61,659 bases of DNA, taken from contig NZ_JPRM01000037.1 in assembly GCF_000737695.1 (NCBI RefSeq), positions 1 through 61,659 of the forward strand, read 5' to 3'. The position numbers and the translations under genes are program-made. The notes under the pieces were generated by a model. That model worked only from the letters and a program-made list of their open reading frames with translations, did no database searches and had not been told where the DNA came from. Every line of letters starts with the position of its first letter. The stretch's first letter is position 1. The DNA is from Flavobacterium hydatis. GTDB lineage: Bacteria; Bacteroidota; Bacteroidia; Flavobacteriales; Flavobacteriaceae. This document shows positions 24,882 through 33,774 of this stretch, piece after piece.

Positions 24882-25532
24882 ATGGAATTAATTAATACTA
24901 TTGAGATTTTACCTTCAGAATACTCGAATAATGATTATAAAAGTCCTGATTCTAGTTTTTTAGAAAGTAAAATTGAATGGTATAATTATTGGAAAAAATG
25001 CATCAGTGATAGTAATTTAGAAAAATTAGAACCCATAGAAAAAGGTAGTTTCTTCGTTGATTTAAATACTTTAAATGATAATGAGTTAAAAATAATTTTA
25101 CTAAAAACACTTACAGAAATTGATTTAGAAAATATTGATGATGAAATTTCACATCTTTTTGGTGGAATTGTATTAAAATTTAATGACCAAATACTTATCC
25201 AGCCTAATTGTTGTTGCGACATTGGAAATTTATCCGAATGGCTAAAAATTTTAATTTCTAAAGAAAATGAATGGCACCAGCTATGGATTGGACATCCTTG
25301 GGTGTTTTTTAAAACTGTAGATGATTTAATTTATTTTTCAGATTACACTGAAAAAAATGAAGCTCAAAATCTAGATGAGAAATTCTCTATTTCTAAAGTA
25401 TTATTCGAGAAAAATTTAAAAAAAATAAAACAAGAACAAGAAGAATTCAAAATAAGAATAGAAAGAAATCTGATAGAATTAAATATTCAGCAACCAAAAG
25501 AAATTGCGGACTTATTAGCAAGCTTAAGATAA
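24882..25532 (+). CDS. Uncharacterised cytoplasmic protein with CCCD motif
   Basis: 216 residues from the ATG at 24882 (the open frame reaches back to a TTG at 24861, less likely). The protein is acidic, soluble and helical. A striking piece is ILIQPNCCCDIGNLSEWLKI, with three Cys followed by Asp and an invariant-looking Trp, then WIGHPWVFF. I do not recognise a named family; the P-x-C-C-x-D-x(4-6)-W arrangement recalls small immunity-like proteins, which is only an impression. TAACTTCG precedes it (about 24853). Confidence 0.55.
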   Translation: MELINTIEILPSEYSNNDYKSPDSSFLESKIEWYNYWKKCISDSNLEKLEPIEKGSFFVDLNTLNDNELKIILLKTLTEIDLENIDDEISHLFGGIVLKFNDQILIQPNCCCDIGNLSEWLKILISKENEWHQLWIGHPWVFFKTVDDLIYFSDYTEKNEAQNLDEKFSISKVLFEKNLKKIKQEQEEFKIRIERNLIELNIQQPKEIADLLASLR

Positions 25533-25565
25533 TCGAAATAAAAAAAGAATCCCCTTAAATTAAAT

Positions 25566-25946
25566 ATGAAAAACAAATCAAATCTTGTAGTCTATTTTGA
25601 GATTCCTGTAAACGATATAGAAAGAGCCATGCAATTTTATACGGCAGTTTTTAATTTTGAATTTGAGCGAGATATTATCCATGATAACGAAATGGCTTTT
25701 TTTCCTCTTATCGAAGGCAATAACGGAATTTCGGGCGCTTTGGCAAAAGGAGAAATATACAAACCTACTATAAACGGAACGCTTATATATTTTAATACCG
25801 AAGATATTGATGCAACTCTAAACCTTGCAGTAAAAAATGGTGCCGAAGTTTTATTCCCAATAACATCAAACGGAGAATATAGCTCAGTAGCCGAATTTAA
25901 AGATTGCGAAGGAAACAGAATTGCATTACATATGGCTAATAAATAA
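25566..25946 (+). CDS. VOC family protein (glyoxalase/bleomycin-resistance fold)
   Basis: A 126-residue protein with the beta-alpha-beta-beta-beta pattern: VVYFEIPVNDIERAMQFYTAVF, then FFPLIEGNNGISGALAKGE, and a second half with IDATLNLAVKNGAEVLFPIT and EFKDCEGNRIALHM. The metal-binding residues usual in the family may be partly kept (the Glu near CEGN and a His at the end). Substrate unknown. Eight bases separate it from the next gene. Confidence 0.88.
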   Translation: MKNKSNLVVYFEIPVNDIERAMQFYTAVFNFEFERDIIHDNEMAFFPLIEGNNGISGALAKGEIYKPTINGTLIYFNTEDIDATLNLAVKNGAEVLFPITSNGEYSSVAEFKDCEGNRIALHMANK

Positions 25947-25953
25947 AAATATT

Positions 25954-26574
25954 ATGAACTCTTTAGAAACCACCAAGGCTATTTTAAAAACTGGAGAAGA
26001 AAAGCTTCTGTATAATGAAAAGTCCCTAAATTTTTCATTACTTGATTTTTGGCGTTGGAGTGTTTCAGATATTGTTAGTAATGCGACACGTGGACGTTTA
26101 GCAGAATTTATTGTTGCAACGGCTGTAAATATTGACATAAAAGAAATTCGAGATGAATGGGGTGCCTATGATTTAGAAACACCCGACAAAATAAAAATTG
26201 AAATAAAATCTGCTGCATATATACAATCATGGGAACAAAAGAAACTATCGACAATTAGTTTCAGTACAAAACTATCCCAGCCTTGGAATTCAGAAATTGA
26301 TAAACGTTCAACAATCCCAATTAGAAGTGCTGATGTATATGTCTTTTGTCTTTTACATCATTTAGACAAACCAACAATTAATCCTCTTAATTTAAATCAT
26401 TGGGAGTTTTATGTCTTGTCAACTGAAGAGTTGAATAATTACAAGCGAAGTCAACATTCGATAACTTTAAATTCTTTAAAAAAATTGACCAATTCTATTG
26501 AATACGATAAATTGAAAAATGAAATAGAAGAAAAAAATAAATTAAACATTAAAATTGCATCTAGTATAATCTAA
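25954..26574 (+). CDS. PD-(D/E)XK nuclease-fold-like protein, uncharacterised
   Basis: 206 residues from the ATG at 25954 (the frame reaches back to a TTG at 25921). After a helical start (LLDFWRWSVSDIVSNATRG) comes GRLAEFIVATA with Glu51. Then DEWGAYDLETPDKIKIEIKS has Asp73, Glu83 and Lys85, the order E...D...ExK of PD-(D/E)XK nucleases. The next strand-helix piece is AAYIQSWEQKKLSTISF. The C-terminal half has ADVYVFCLLHHLDKPTI and HWEFYVLSTEELNNY. The residues look conserved, and I recall similar proteins of unknown function in many bacteria. The nuclease call is inferred. No methylase or restriction partner is adjacent. Confidence 0.6.
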   Translation: MNSLETTKAILKTGEEKLLYNEKSLNFSLLDFWRWSVSDIVSNATRGRLAEFIVATAVNIDIKEIRDEWGAYDLETPDKIKIEIKSAAYIQSWEQKKLSTISFSTKLSQPWNSEIDKRSTIPIRSADVYVFCLLHHLDKPTINPLNLNHWEFYVLSTEELNNYKRSQHSITLNSLKKLTNSIEYDKLKNEIEEKNKLNIKIASSII

Positions 26575-26593
26575 AATAAAACAATCCATTAAA

Positions 26594-26986
26594 ATGTCAG
26601 GAGAAAAAGATTTAGAGAAATTACTCAAAAGCATGAAACCCAAACACAATGTTGGTGATTATGTTTTTTGCACGGTAAAAAGTCTTGAAAATATAGCGTT
26701 TAAAGATATTGTAATGTCATTTACTGAAAGTGAAGGCATTACTTTAATCTTAAAAAAAGAAATTGCCGACGAGCTAAAACTTAGTTATTCCGTTGTAATG
26801 TCGTGGATAACACTTACCGTACATTCATCATTAGAAGCTGTAGGTTTAACTGCCGCTTTCGCGAAAGCGCTATCCGATAATAATATTAGTTGCAATGTTG
26901 TAGCGGCATTTTATCACGACCACATTTTTGTAAATAAAAAAGACACCGACAATGCCATGCTTATTTTAAATAAATTTTCAGAATAG
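26594..26986 (+). CDS. ACT-domain protein
   Basis: A 130-residue protein with two tandem ACT-like units. The first is NVGDYVFCTVKSLENI with TESEGITLILKKEIADELK, the second WITLTVHSSLEAVGLTAAFAKAL with AAFYHDHIFV. ACT domains bind amino acids or similar ligands; alone, they may act as regulatory subunits. It shows the usual LxAVGLTAA pattern of this stand-alone family. Only a 16-base gap separates it from the AraC-type gene. Confidence 0.8.
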   Translation: MSGEKDLEKLLKSMKPKHNVGDYVFCTVKSLENIAFKDIVMSFTESEGITLILKKEIADELKLSYSVVMSWITLTVHSSLEAVGLTAAFAKALSDNNISCNVVAAFYHDHIFVNKKDTDNAMLILNKFSE

Positions 26987-27002
26987 AATTAATCCATATT
27001 CC

Positions 27003-27860
27003 ATGACAACAGATATCATAGAAATAAACAACTTTGTCGTTTTAATCGAGCAATCGAATGCTGAAAAAACGATTATCGAAAAATGCGAAATCGATGGTGA
27101 CGCTGTTGGCTTTGCGTTTTATGGTTCAGGAAATGTCGAATTGGAAATTACGTATCAAAACAAAAATATAATTATAAATAATACAACAGGAATTGCAATT
27201 TCGTTTTTCGGTAATAGCAAAGTAGGATTTGCTCATAAAATATCGCCTAATAAACCATTGCAATCTATTAGTGTATTTATGAAATTAAAAAATCTTGATA
27301 CGCTGCCAGAACGCGAAAGCGAAATCTTCTCCGAATATTTACAACAACTTCTTCATCCAGAAGCCAACTTTGTAGAAGGACCAAGTTTTTATATGTCGCC
27401 CGACATGCAAAACGCGGTTCAAAAAATATTTAATACCCAATATAAAGGAGACACCAGATTAATGTTTCTTAAAAGTCAGATAACCGAATTACTGGCACAT
27501 TTCTTTGCACATCTTTCTACCGAAAAAGAAGAAAACATCAAAAAAATTGACCGTGAGAAACTCTTTCAGGCAAAAGAAATTATGAACCAAAATATTGCGA
27601 CTCCACCTTCATTAAGTGAGTTATCTAAGCAAATTGGTCTGAACAACAACAAACTCAAAAAGAATTTTAAAGAACTCTTTGGTATTCCTGTATTTAAATA
27701 CCTTCAGGAACAAAGGCTAAATAAAGCACATGAGTTACTGAGCAACACCGACAAGAACATTCAGGAAACCGCTTGGTTTGTAGGCTACGAAAGTTTGAGT
27801 TCATTCTCGAATGCTTTTCATAAAAAATTTGGTGTACGACCAAGCGAACTAAAAAAATAA
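27003..27860 (+). CDS. AraC family transcriptional regulator
   Basis: The N-terminal 150 residues form a beta-rich sensor half (AraC-like). The C-terminal double HTH has PSLSELSKQIGLNNNKLKKN and then LLSNTDKNIQETAWFVGYES with SSFSNAFHKKFGVRPSELKK, the AraC signature. Ligand unknown. It may regulate the DUF1772-DUF5367 membrane genes that follow, as regulators of this kind often do, but that is inference. Confidence 0.92.
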   Translation: MTTDIIEINNFVVLIEQSNAEKTIIEKCEIDGDAVGFAFYGSGNVELEITYQNKNIIINNTTGIAISFFGNSKVGFAHKISPNKPLQSISVFMKLKNLDTLPERESEIFSEYLQQLLHPEANFVEGPSFYMSPDMQNAVQKIFNTQYKGDTRLMFLKSQITELLAHFFAHLSTEKEENIKKIDREKLFQAKEIMNQNIATPPSLSELSKQIGLNNNKLKKNFKELFGIPVFKYLQEQRLNKAHELLSNTDKNIQETAWFVGYESLSSFSNAFHKKFGVRPSELKK

Positions 27861-27948
27861 TTCTTTTCAAACAAATTTAAATCCTTTTAAAACAAATCAC
27901 TGATAATCAATAGTTCTAATTTTATTTTGTTAACTAAACAACATAATC

Positions 27949-28461
27949 ATGGAACCATTTATTATCGACACAAAAACGATTGTTTTATTACTTACTACAT
28001 TATTTACGGGGCTTTTGGCTGGAATATTTTTTACTTGGGCAAATGCTATAACACCAGGTATTGGCAGGCTTGATGATATTAATTATCTCCGTGCTTTCCA
28101 GAACATGAACAGGACTATTTTAAATCCATTATTTTTTGTGGTCGTTCTTAGTCCTCTCATTTTATCATTTGCTACAGCTTACCTTTATAAATCACACCAT
28201 ACCTACATTATTTGGTTGCTACTTGCTGCAGCAATATTATATTTTGCGGGTGTATTTCTGGTAACCATCATGGGAAATATTCCGCTAAATGAACTTCTGG
28301 AAAAAACCGATTTGAGTAATATATCTCTGGAAGATGCAAGAAGTGTAAGAGATAAATTTGAACTTAAATGGAACAATCTGCATTTGATTCGAACCATAAC
28401 ATCTACCCTATCCTTCTTCTTATTAATTATCGTGTGTTTGTTCAGAAATAGTAACCTTTAA
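27949..28461 (+). CDS. DUF1772 membrane protein
   Basis: A 170-residue protein with four transmembrane helices. It has the DUF1772 pattern: GIFFTWANAITPGIGRLDD, then YLRAFQNMNRTILNPLFF, and GNIPLNELLEKTDL after the third helix. DUF1772 includes anthrone-oxygenase-like proteins, but most members are of unknown activity. It lies 88 bases after the AraC gene and 12 bases before a second small membrane gene. Confidence 0.88.
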   Translation: MEPFIIDTKTIVLLLTTLFTGLLAGIFFTWANAITPGIGRLDDINYLRAFQNMNRTILNPLFFVVVLSPLILSFATAYLYKSHHTYIIWLLLAAAILYFAGVFLVTIMGNIPLNELLEKTDLSNISLEDARSVRDKFELKWNNLHLIRTITSTLSFFLLIIVCLFRNSNL

Positions 28462-28473
28462 TCTTAAAATAAA

Positions 28474-28869
28474 ATGACAAAAATTAGAGCAATTTTAGTT
28501 GGATCATTAATCTGGCTAATGATATTTAGTACTTTCACAGTATTAAGTTATATCCCAAACATCAAAGATTCTGCATTGCAACAATTCCTGATTGTTGCAC
28601 CATTGGCAATTCCGTTCACAATTCTCGGCGCTTCTATCTTCTATAAAAACAGAAATAAAGCCAACGGATTCATTATCGGCTTAATAATAGTTACAACAGC
28701 TTTAACTCTGGATGTATTTATAACGGTGCCGTTTACCATAATCCCAAATCAAGGAACTTATCATAGTTTTTTTACTAGTAAATTCCTCTGGATTCTTGTT
28801 GCAGAGGTTGTTACTATTGTATACTTTTATTGGAAATTAAAGATTAAAACCAAATTACAAAACATATAA
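28474..28869 (+). CDS. DUF5367-type membrane protein
   Basis: A 131-residue protein with four transmembrane helices (about 5-125). The loop DVFITVPFTIIPNQGTYHSFF and the FLWILVAEVV end match DUF5367 as I remember it. No function is known for the family. It is 12 bases after the DUF1772 gene, so the two are co-transcribed. Confidence 0.7.
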   Translation: MTKIRAILVGSLIWLMIFSTFTVLSYIPNIKDSALQQFLIVAPLAIPFTILGASIFYKNRNKANGFIIGLIIVTTALTLDVFITVPFTIIPNQGTYHSFFTSKFLWILVAEVVTIVYFYWKLKIKTKLQNI

Positions 28870-28913
28870 TTAGTTTTTAAATCAGTACAAACAATATAAA
28901 GTTTAGACAAAAC

Positions 28914-29606
28914 ATGCAAACATTAGGGCTTATTGGCGGAATTAGCTGGGTTTCTACCGTAGATTATTACAAACTTATCAATGAAGGAATAAATGAAAAA
29001 TTGGGCGGATTAAACTTTTCTCAATGCATTATTTATTCCTTTAATTATGAAGATATCAAAAAAAATAATGATGCCAATGATTGGGAGAAAACCTTCCAGA
29101 TGCTATACGAAGCTTGCAAGCATTTAAAATCTTCGGGAGCAACGGCAATTCTATTATGTGCCAACACTATGCATCATATTGCCGACCGACTCGAAAAAGA
29201 AATCGGAATTCCACTTATACATATTGCCACAGTAACTGCTACAGAAATCGAAAAAACCGGACTTAAAAAAGTAGGCTTACTTGGAACCAAATTTACAATG
29301 GAACTCGATTTCTTTAAATCTAAACTTATCGATAGAGGTATCGAAACGCTTATTCCTGATGATGAAGACAGAGATTTTGTACACATGACTGTTTTTGAAG
29401 AATTAGGAAGAGGAATTGTAACCGAAAAAACAAAAAAACGTTACTTAGAAATTATCGATAAATTAATAGAAAATGGAGCTGAAGGAATCATTCTTGGCTG
29501 CACAGAAATTCCTATGGTTATAAAACCCGAAGATGTTACTATTCCAACATTTGATACTGTAGTATTACACTCTAAAGCTGCTGTAGCATTTTCATTAAAA
29601 CAATAA
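28914..29606 (+). CDS. Aspartate/glutamate racemase family protein
   Basis: Interconverts D- and L-amino acids without cofactor using two Cys. The N-terminus TLGLIGGISWVSTVDYYKLI is typical. The first catalytic Cys is in AILLCANTMHHIAD (about 82) and the second in GIILGCTEIPMVI (about 196); both are present. Length 230 fits the aspartate racemase-like branch. The exact substrate is not clear. Confidence 0.92.
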   Translation: MQTLGLIGGISWVSTVDYYKLINEGINEKLGGLNFSQCIIYSFNYEDIKKNNDANDWEKTFQMLYEACKHLKSSGATAILLCANTMHHIADRLEKEIGIPLIHIATVTATEIEKTGLKKVGLLGTKFTMELDFFKSKLIDRGIETLIPDDEDRDFVHMTVFEELGRGIVTEKTKKRYLEIIDKLIENGAEGIILGCTEIPMVIKPEDVTIPTFDTVVLHSKAAVAFSLKQ

Positions 29607-29660
29607 AAATCACCAAACAAAACCATGTGAAAAATCGTTTAATAATAATAAATAATTAAG

Positions 29661-30401
29661 ATGGATATAATCTGTAAGAACTGTAAACAGCATTTTAAAG
29701 GACATTATTGTAGTAATTGTGGGCAATCATCCGAAACCCACAAACTCGATTTTCATTTCCTATTACATGATATCCAGCACGGATTACTTCATTTTGATAA
29801 AGGGATGTTATATTCTGCCAAGCAACTATTTACCAGACCCGGAGATACTATCAGAGAATTTATAGAGGGAAAACGAGTTAAACACTTTAAACCAATTTCC
29901 TTAGTTATTGTTCTGGCTACACTTTATGGTCTACTTTATCATTATTTCGACATCAATACAATAGGAGATAATTCTTCTAATAATCAGACTGACCTTTCAA
30001 TTGATTTTAAACAAATTAACGAATGGATAGCAACACATTTCTCTTGGGTAACACTAGCATCCATACCATTTTATACTTTAGGAACGTATATTGCTTTTAG
30101 ACATCAAGGATACAATTATATCGAATATTTCATTCTAAATACTTTTAAAGCATCCCAACGACTCATTGTACATCTTGCATTATTACCGCTGCTTTATTAT
30201 TATAACGAAACACCTCATATAAGGACTGTAATGAAAATTCTTTACCTTATTGATATCATATTAATTTATTGGACCAATGTTCAGTTTTTTAATAAACTAA
30301 CCAAAACCAAAGCCCTTTTATTATCTATATTTAGTCATTTAATATTCCTAATAACCATTATGATAATTCTAGTTTCAATTTTATTAATCGTAGAAAAATA
30401 A
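29661..30401 (+). CDS. DUF3667 zinc-ribbon membrane protein
   Basis: It starts with a zinc ribbon, CKNCKQHFKGHYCSNCGQ (four Cys), then HKLDFHFLLHDIQHGLLHF and the long signature LFTRPGDTIREFIEGKRVKH of DUF3667. About five transmembrane helices fill residues 90-245. The function is unknown, but the family is common in Bacteroidota. Confidence 0.88.
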   Translation: MDIICKNCKQHFKGHYCSNCGQSSETHKLDFHFLLHDIQHGLLHFDKGMLYSAKQLFTRPGDTIREFIEGKRVKHFKPISLVIVLATLYGLLYHYFDINTIGDNSSNNQTDLSIDFKQINEWIATHFSWVTLASIPFYTLGTYIAFRHQGYNYIEYFILNTFKASQRLIVHLALLPLLYYYNETPHIRTVMKILYLIDIILIYWTNVQFFNKLTKTKALLLSIFSHLIFLITIMIILVSILLIVEK

Positions 30402-30450
30402 TACAATTAAGCCAACTAACGATCCAAATACTCAAAACCAACAAAACCAA

Positions 30451-32190
30451 ATGAAAATATTCTTAAATTTTATTTTTCTCTTTTTAATCCTTTCTAATGC
30501 ATCAGCACAACAAGTAAAAGGTACCAAACCCGAGGATCCAAAAACACTTTATGACATTCAGGATGATGTTTTAATTAAAACCAGAGATGGCGCATTAATC
30601 TCTGCAATTGTAGTACGTAAAAAAGGAATAACAACACCACAACCCGTTATTTTGCAATTCACAATTTATGTTCGTAATAGAGATATTAAAGGACTAAAAG
30701 AAGCTGTAGATAATGGTTATATTGGGGTTATGGCATACTCAAGAGGAAAGAGATTTAGTCCCGACGAAATATTTCCTTACGAACATGACGGCAAAGACGC
30801 CTATGATGTTATCGATTGGATTAGCAAACAACCATGGTGCAACGGAAAAATCGGAATGTTTGGCGGTAGCTACAACGGTCTTACACAATGGGCATCGACA
30901 AAAAAACTTCATCCAGCACTTAAAACAATTGTTCCCTATGTTGCCAACAGAGCCGGAATGGGATTACCAATGGAGAATAGCGTCTTTATAAATCCTAATT
31001 ACGAATGGACATTTTATGTTACCAATAATAAAACCTTAGATACAGTTGTAGGTGACGACAGAAAACGTTTCCGAACCATGCAGGACAAATGGTGGAACTC
31101 AGGTGTTGCTTATCGCAAAATAGACAGCATAGATGGTACGCCAAATAAGTATTTACAAAAATGGCTATTGCATCCTGGTTATGATAAATATTGGCAAGAT
31201 ATGGTTCCGTACAAAGAGGAATTTGCTCAAATAAACATTCCCGTTTTATCTATCGATGGATATTATAACGATTCCCAAATATCTAGTTTATACTATTTAA
31301 GAGAACACGTTAAGTACAATAAAAATGCAGAACATTATCTCGTTATCGGACCTTATGGACATTTTGGTGCACAAAAAGGTGGTGACCCGATTATAAACGA
31401 ATACAAAGTAGACCCTATAGCTCTTTTTAATACAAAAAAACTAACCTACGAATGGTTTAACTACATTCTTAAAGGTGGCCCTAAACCTGCTGTTTTAAAA
31501 GATAAAATAAACTACGAAGTAATGGGTGCTAATGAATGGAGACATGCGCCATCACTAGAAAAAATGAGTAATGATTTCCTTAAATTATATTTAACCAACA
31601 CCAAGTCAAAAGACAAGTATTTATTATCAGATAAAAAACCCGCCAAATCTGGATTCTTACCTCAGGAAGTAGATTTTGCCAACAGAGAAATTAGCAATAA
31701 TGATTATTATCCAGATCCTATTATTCGCAAAGAACTCGATACTATAAATGGTTATTTTTTTATAAGCGAACCGCTTGATAAACCAATTGTAGTTAATGGT
31801 GCTTTTGAAGGCGAAATAAAAGCGCTTATTAATAAAAAAGATATGGATATAGGTGTAGTTTTATATGAAGTGATGCCTAATGGCGAATACTTTCATTTAT
31901 CATACTTTTTAGGCAGAGCCAGTTATGCAAAAGATATTACAACTCGAAATCTTCTTGTTCCCAACAAAATCGAAACTATCCCCTTTACAAATACCCGATT
32001 AGTAAGTAAGCAATTAAGCAAAGGAAGTCGCTTGCTTGTAGTAGTAAATGTAAATAAGAATGCCTTCTCCCAATTAAATTACGGAACAGGTAAAGACGTA
32101 AGCGACGAAACCATTAAAGATGCCAAAGAACCACTAAAAATAAAATGGTACAACGATAGTTTTGTAAAGATTCCAATCTGGAAAAACTAG
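30451..32190 (+). CDS. CocE/NonD family hydrolase, exported (X-Pro dipeptidyl-peptidase S15)
   Basis: The signal peptide ends about residue 19 (NASAQQ). The alpha/beta hydrolase domain has GYIGVMAYSRGKRFS, the nucleophile elbow GMFGGSYNGLTQWAS with Ser140, Asp in DGYYNDSQIS and His in IGPYGHFGAQKGGD. A C-terminal jelly-roll (about 430-579) completes the CocE layout. Substrates of this family are peptides with Pro or acyl-ester drugs; the natural substrate here is open. Length 579 is usual. Confidence 0.9.
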   Translation: MKIFLNFIFLFLILSNASAQQVKGTKPEDPKTLYDIQDDVLIKTRDGALISAIVVRKKGITTPQPVILQFTIYVRNRDIKGLKEAVDNGYIGVMAYSRGKRFSPDEIFPYEHDGKDAYDVIDWISKQPWCNGKIGMFGGSYNGLTQWASTKKLHPALKTIVPYVANRAGMGLPMENSVFINPNYEWTFYVTNNKTLDTVVGDDRKRFRTMQDKWWNSGVAYRKIDSIDGTPNKYLQKWLLHPGYDKYWQDMVPYKEEFAQINIPVLSIDGYYNDSQISSLYYLREHVKYNKNAEHYLVIGPYGHFGAQKGGDPIINEYKVDPIALFNTKKLTYEWFNYILKGGPKPAVLKDKINYEVMGANEWRHAPSLEKMSNDFLKLYLTNTKSKDKYLLSDKKPAKSGFLPQEVDFANREISNNDYYPDPIIRKELDTINGYFFISEPLDKPIVVNGAFEGEIKALINKKDMDIGVVLYEVMPNGEYFHLSYFLGRASYAKDITTRNLLVPNKIETIPFTNTRLVSKQLSKGSRLLVVVNVNKNAFSQLNYGTGKDVSDETIKDAKEPLKIKWYNDSFVKIPIWKN

Positions 32191-32228
32191 AAAGAAAAAT
32201 CCATGTTGATTTTAATTATTCGCTACCA

Positions 32229-32402
32229 TAACTAATCTATAAATGGAACGCAGATAAAACGGATTTACAAAAGTAAAGACGCAGATAAAAACAGATTTTT
32301 AAACCAATAAAAAGAAAATCCGTTTTTATCCGCGTACATTTTTTAACCTCAATAAAAAACTTTGCGAACTCTGCGGAGATCCTTGCGCCCTTTGCGGTTA
32401 AT
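32229..32402. repeat. Nested inverted repeats in the gap 32191-32486
   Basis: GATAAAACGGATTT (about 32256) and a reverse-complementary AATCCGTTTTTATCCGCGT (about 32317) form a large hairpin. Next is a TTTGCG-rich stretch related to the dispersed elements (CTTTGCGAACTCTGCGG to CCCTTTGCGGTTAATT). A similar AATCCG...GCGTTC hairpin occurs in the gap near 34650. No ORF is visible. Confidence 0.6.
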
Positions 32403-32486
32403 TCTCAAACTACAGATTCCTCTTTTTAACTAAATAAAAACTTAAATTTCCTTAACTTCGTTTGCATCATAAAACCTCCGTAAATT

Positions 32487-33245
32487 ATGGCATGGAATCC
32501 AGAAAAATACAACGAGTTTAAAGCACTTCGATACAAACCTTTCTTTGATTTGGTTGCCCATATTCTGGATAAACCAAACATGAAAGTAATTGATTTAGGC
32601 TGCGGAACTGGAGAGTTAACCAATATGCTATCTCAAAAACTTACCAATCCTTCAGTAAAAGGTATCGATTCCTCGAAAGAAATGTTGGAGAAAGCCAAAG
32701 AATTTACAGCAATCCAATTTGACCAAAAAACTATCGAAGAGCAAATTAATACGGGTAAAAAATGGGATTTAGTTTTTGCAAATGCATCCATACAATGGGT
32801 TGATAATCACGAAGAATTATTCCCTAAAATTATATCATTATTAAATCCAGATGGACAATTGGCAATCCAAATGCCTTGTCAGAACGAGAATTTACTTAAT
32901 CAGATTGTAATCGAATTGGTACAAGAAGAACCATATAAAAGCGCATTGAATAATTGGAAACGACTTTCGCCTGTACTTACAATGGATGATTACGCCCAGA
33001 TTTTATTCGAAAATGGTGGTACAGATATAGTTATTTACCAAAAGGTATATCCTATGATAGCTAACACACACGACGAATTATATGAGTTTATTTTGGGGTC
33101 GACTTTAGTTCCCTATTTTGAGAGATTACAAGGAGAAATAAAAGAACAATTCATCAAAGAATTTAAAAATAGAATCGCAAAAAGATTTCCTAAAACGCCA
33201 TCATTATACGCGTTCAAAAGAATCCTTTTGTATGCAAGATTCTAA
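32487..33245 (+). CDS. Trans-aconitate methyltransferase-like protein
   Basis: A 252-residue SAM methyltransferase with KVIDLGCGTGELTNMLSQKL, then VKGIDSSKEMLEKAKEF, DLVFANASIQWVDNHEELFP and LLNPDGQLAIQMP. The NASIQWV plus QMPCQNE layout and the MAWNPEKYNEF start are like trans-aconitate 2-methyltransferase (Tam). That exact substrate is not proven. TAACTTCG (about 32454) is a promoter-like box upstream. Confidence 0.82.
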   Translation: MAWNPEKYNEFKALRYKPFFDLVAHILDKPNMKVIDLGCGTGELTNMLSQKLTNPSVKGIDSSKEMLEKAKEFTAIQFDQKTIEEQINTGKKWDLVFANASIQWVDNHEELFPKIISLLNPDGQLAIQMPCQNENLLNQIVIELVQEEPYKSALNNWKRLSPVLTMDDYAQILFENGGTDIVIYQKVYPMIANTHDELYEFILGSTLVPYFERLQGEIKEQFIKEFKNRIAKRFPKTPSLYAFKRILLYARF

Positions 33246-33271
33246 AAACATAACTAGAAAAAAATAGCAAT

Positions 33272-33736
33272 ATGAGTAGTAATCCAAAATCTGTTGAAGC
33301 CCAAATGCTTATAAGAAAACCAGCTGCAATTGTTTTTAATGCATTTATAGATCCAAATGTAACCAAGAACTTTTGGTTTACAAAAGGAAGTGATACACTA
33401 GCTGTAGGCAAAAATATAATCTGGGAATGGGAAATGTACAACGTATCGACTACCGTTTTTATAAAAGAAATTATCGAAAACGAAAAGATTTCTATCGAAT
33501 GGAACGAACCTAAAACTACTGTTGATTTCGAATTCAGAAAAATAACCGACGACACAACCTATGTAGTTATCGAAAATTATGGTTTTGATAAAGAAGGCGA
33601 CGAACTCCTGAATATAATCAAAGATTCTACAGGTGGATTTACAACAGTTCTCGACGGATTAAAAGCCTATTTAGAACATAATATCAACCTGAATCTTATA
33701 GCCGATAAATTCCCAAAAGAAGCTTTTAATAAATAG
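33272..33736 (+). CDS. SRPBCC/AHSA1 domain protein
   Basis: 154 residues of the Bet v 1-like fold: EAQMLIRKPAAIVFNAFIDP, KNFWFTKGSDTLAVGKNIIW and EWEMYNVSTTVFIKEI, then ISIEWNEPKTTVDFEF and GFTTVLDGLKAYLEHNINLN at the end. This is typical of AHSA1-type START-like proteins, which bind hydrophobic ligands. Ligand unknown. It follows the Tam-like gene by 26 bases. Confidence 0.88.
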   Translation: MSSNPKSVEAQMLIRKPAAIVFNAFIDPNVTKNFWFTKGSDTLAVGKNIIWEWEMYNVSTTVFIKEIIENEKISIEWNEPKTTVDFEFRKITDDTTYVVIENYGFDKEGDELLNIIKDSTGGFTTVLDGLKAYLEHNINLNLIADKFPKEAFNK

Positions 33737-33774
33737 ATCCATATCCAAAAAAATCATCAAATCATATCCAAAAA

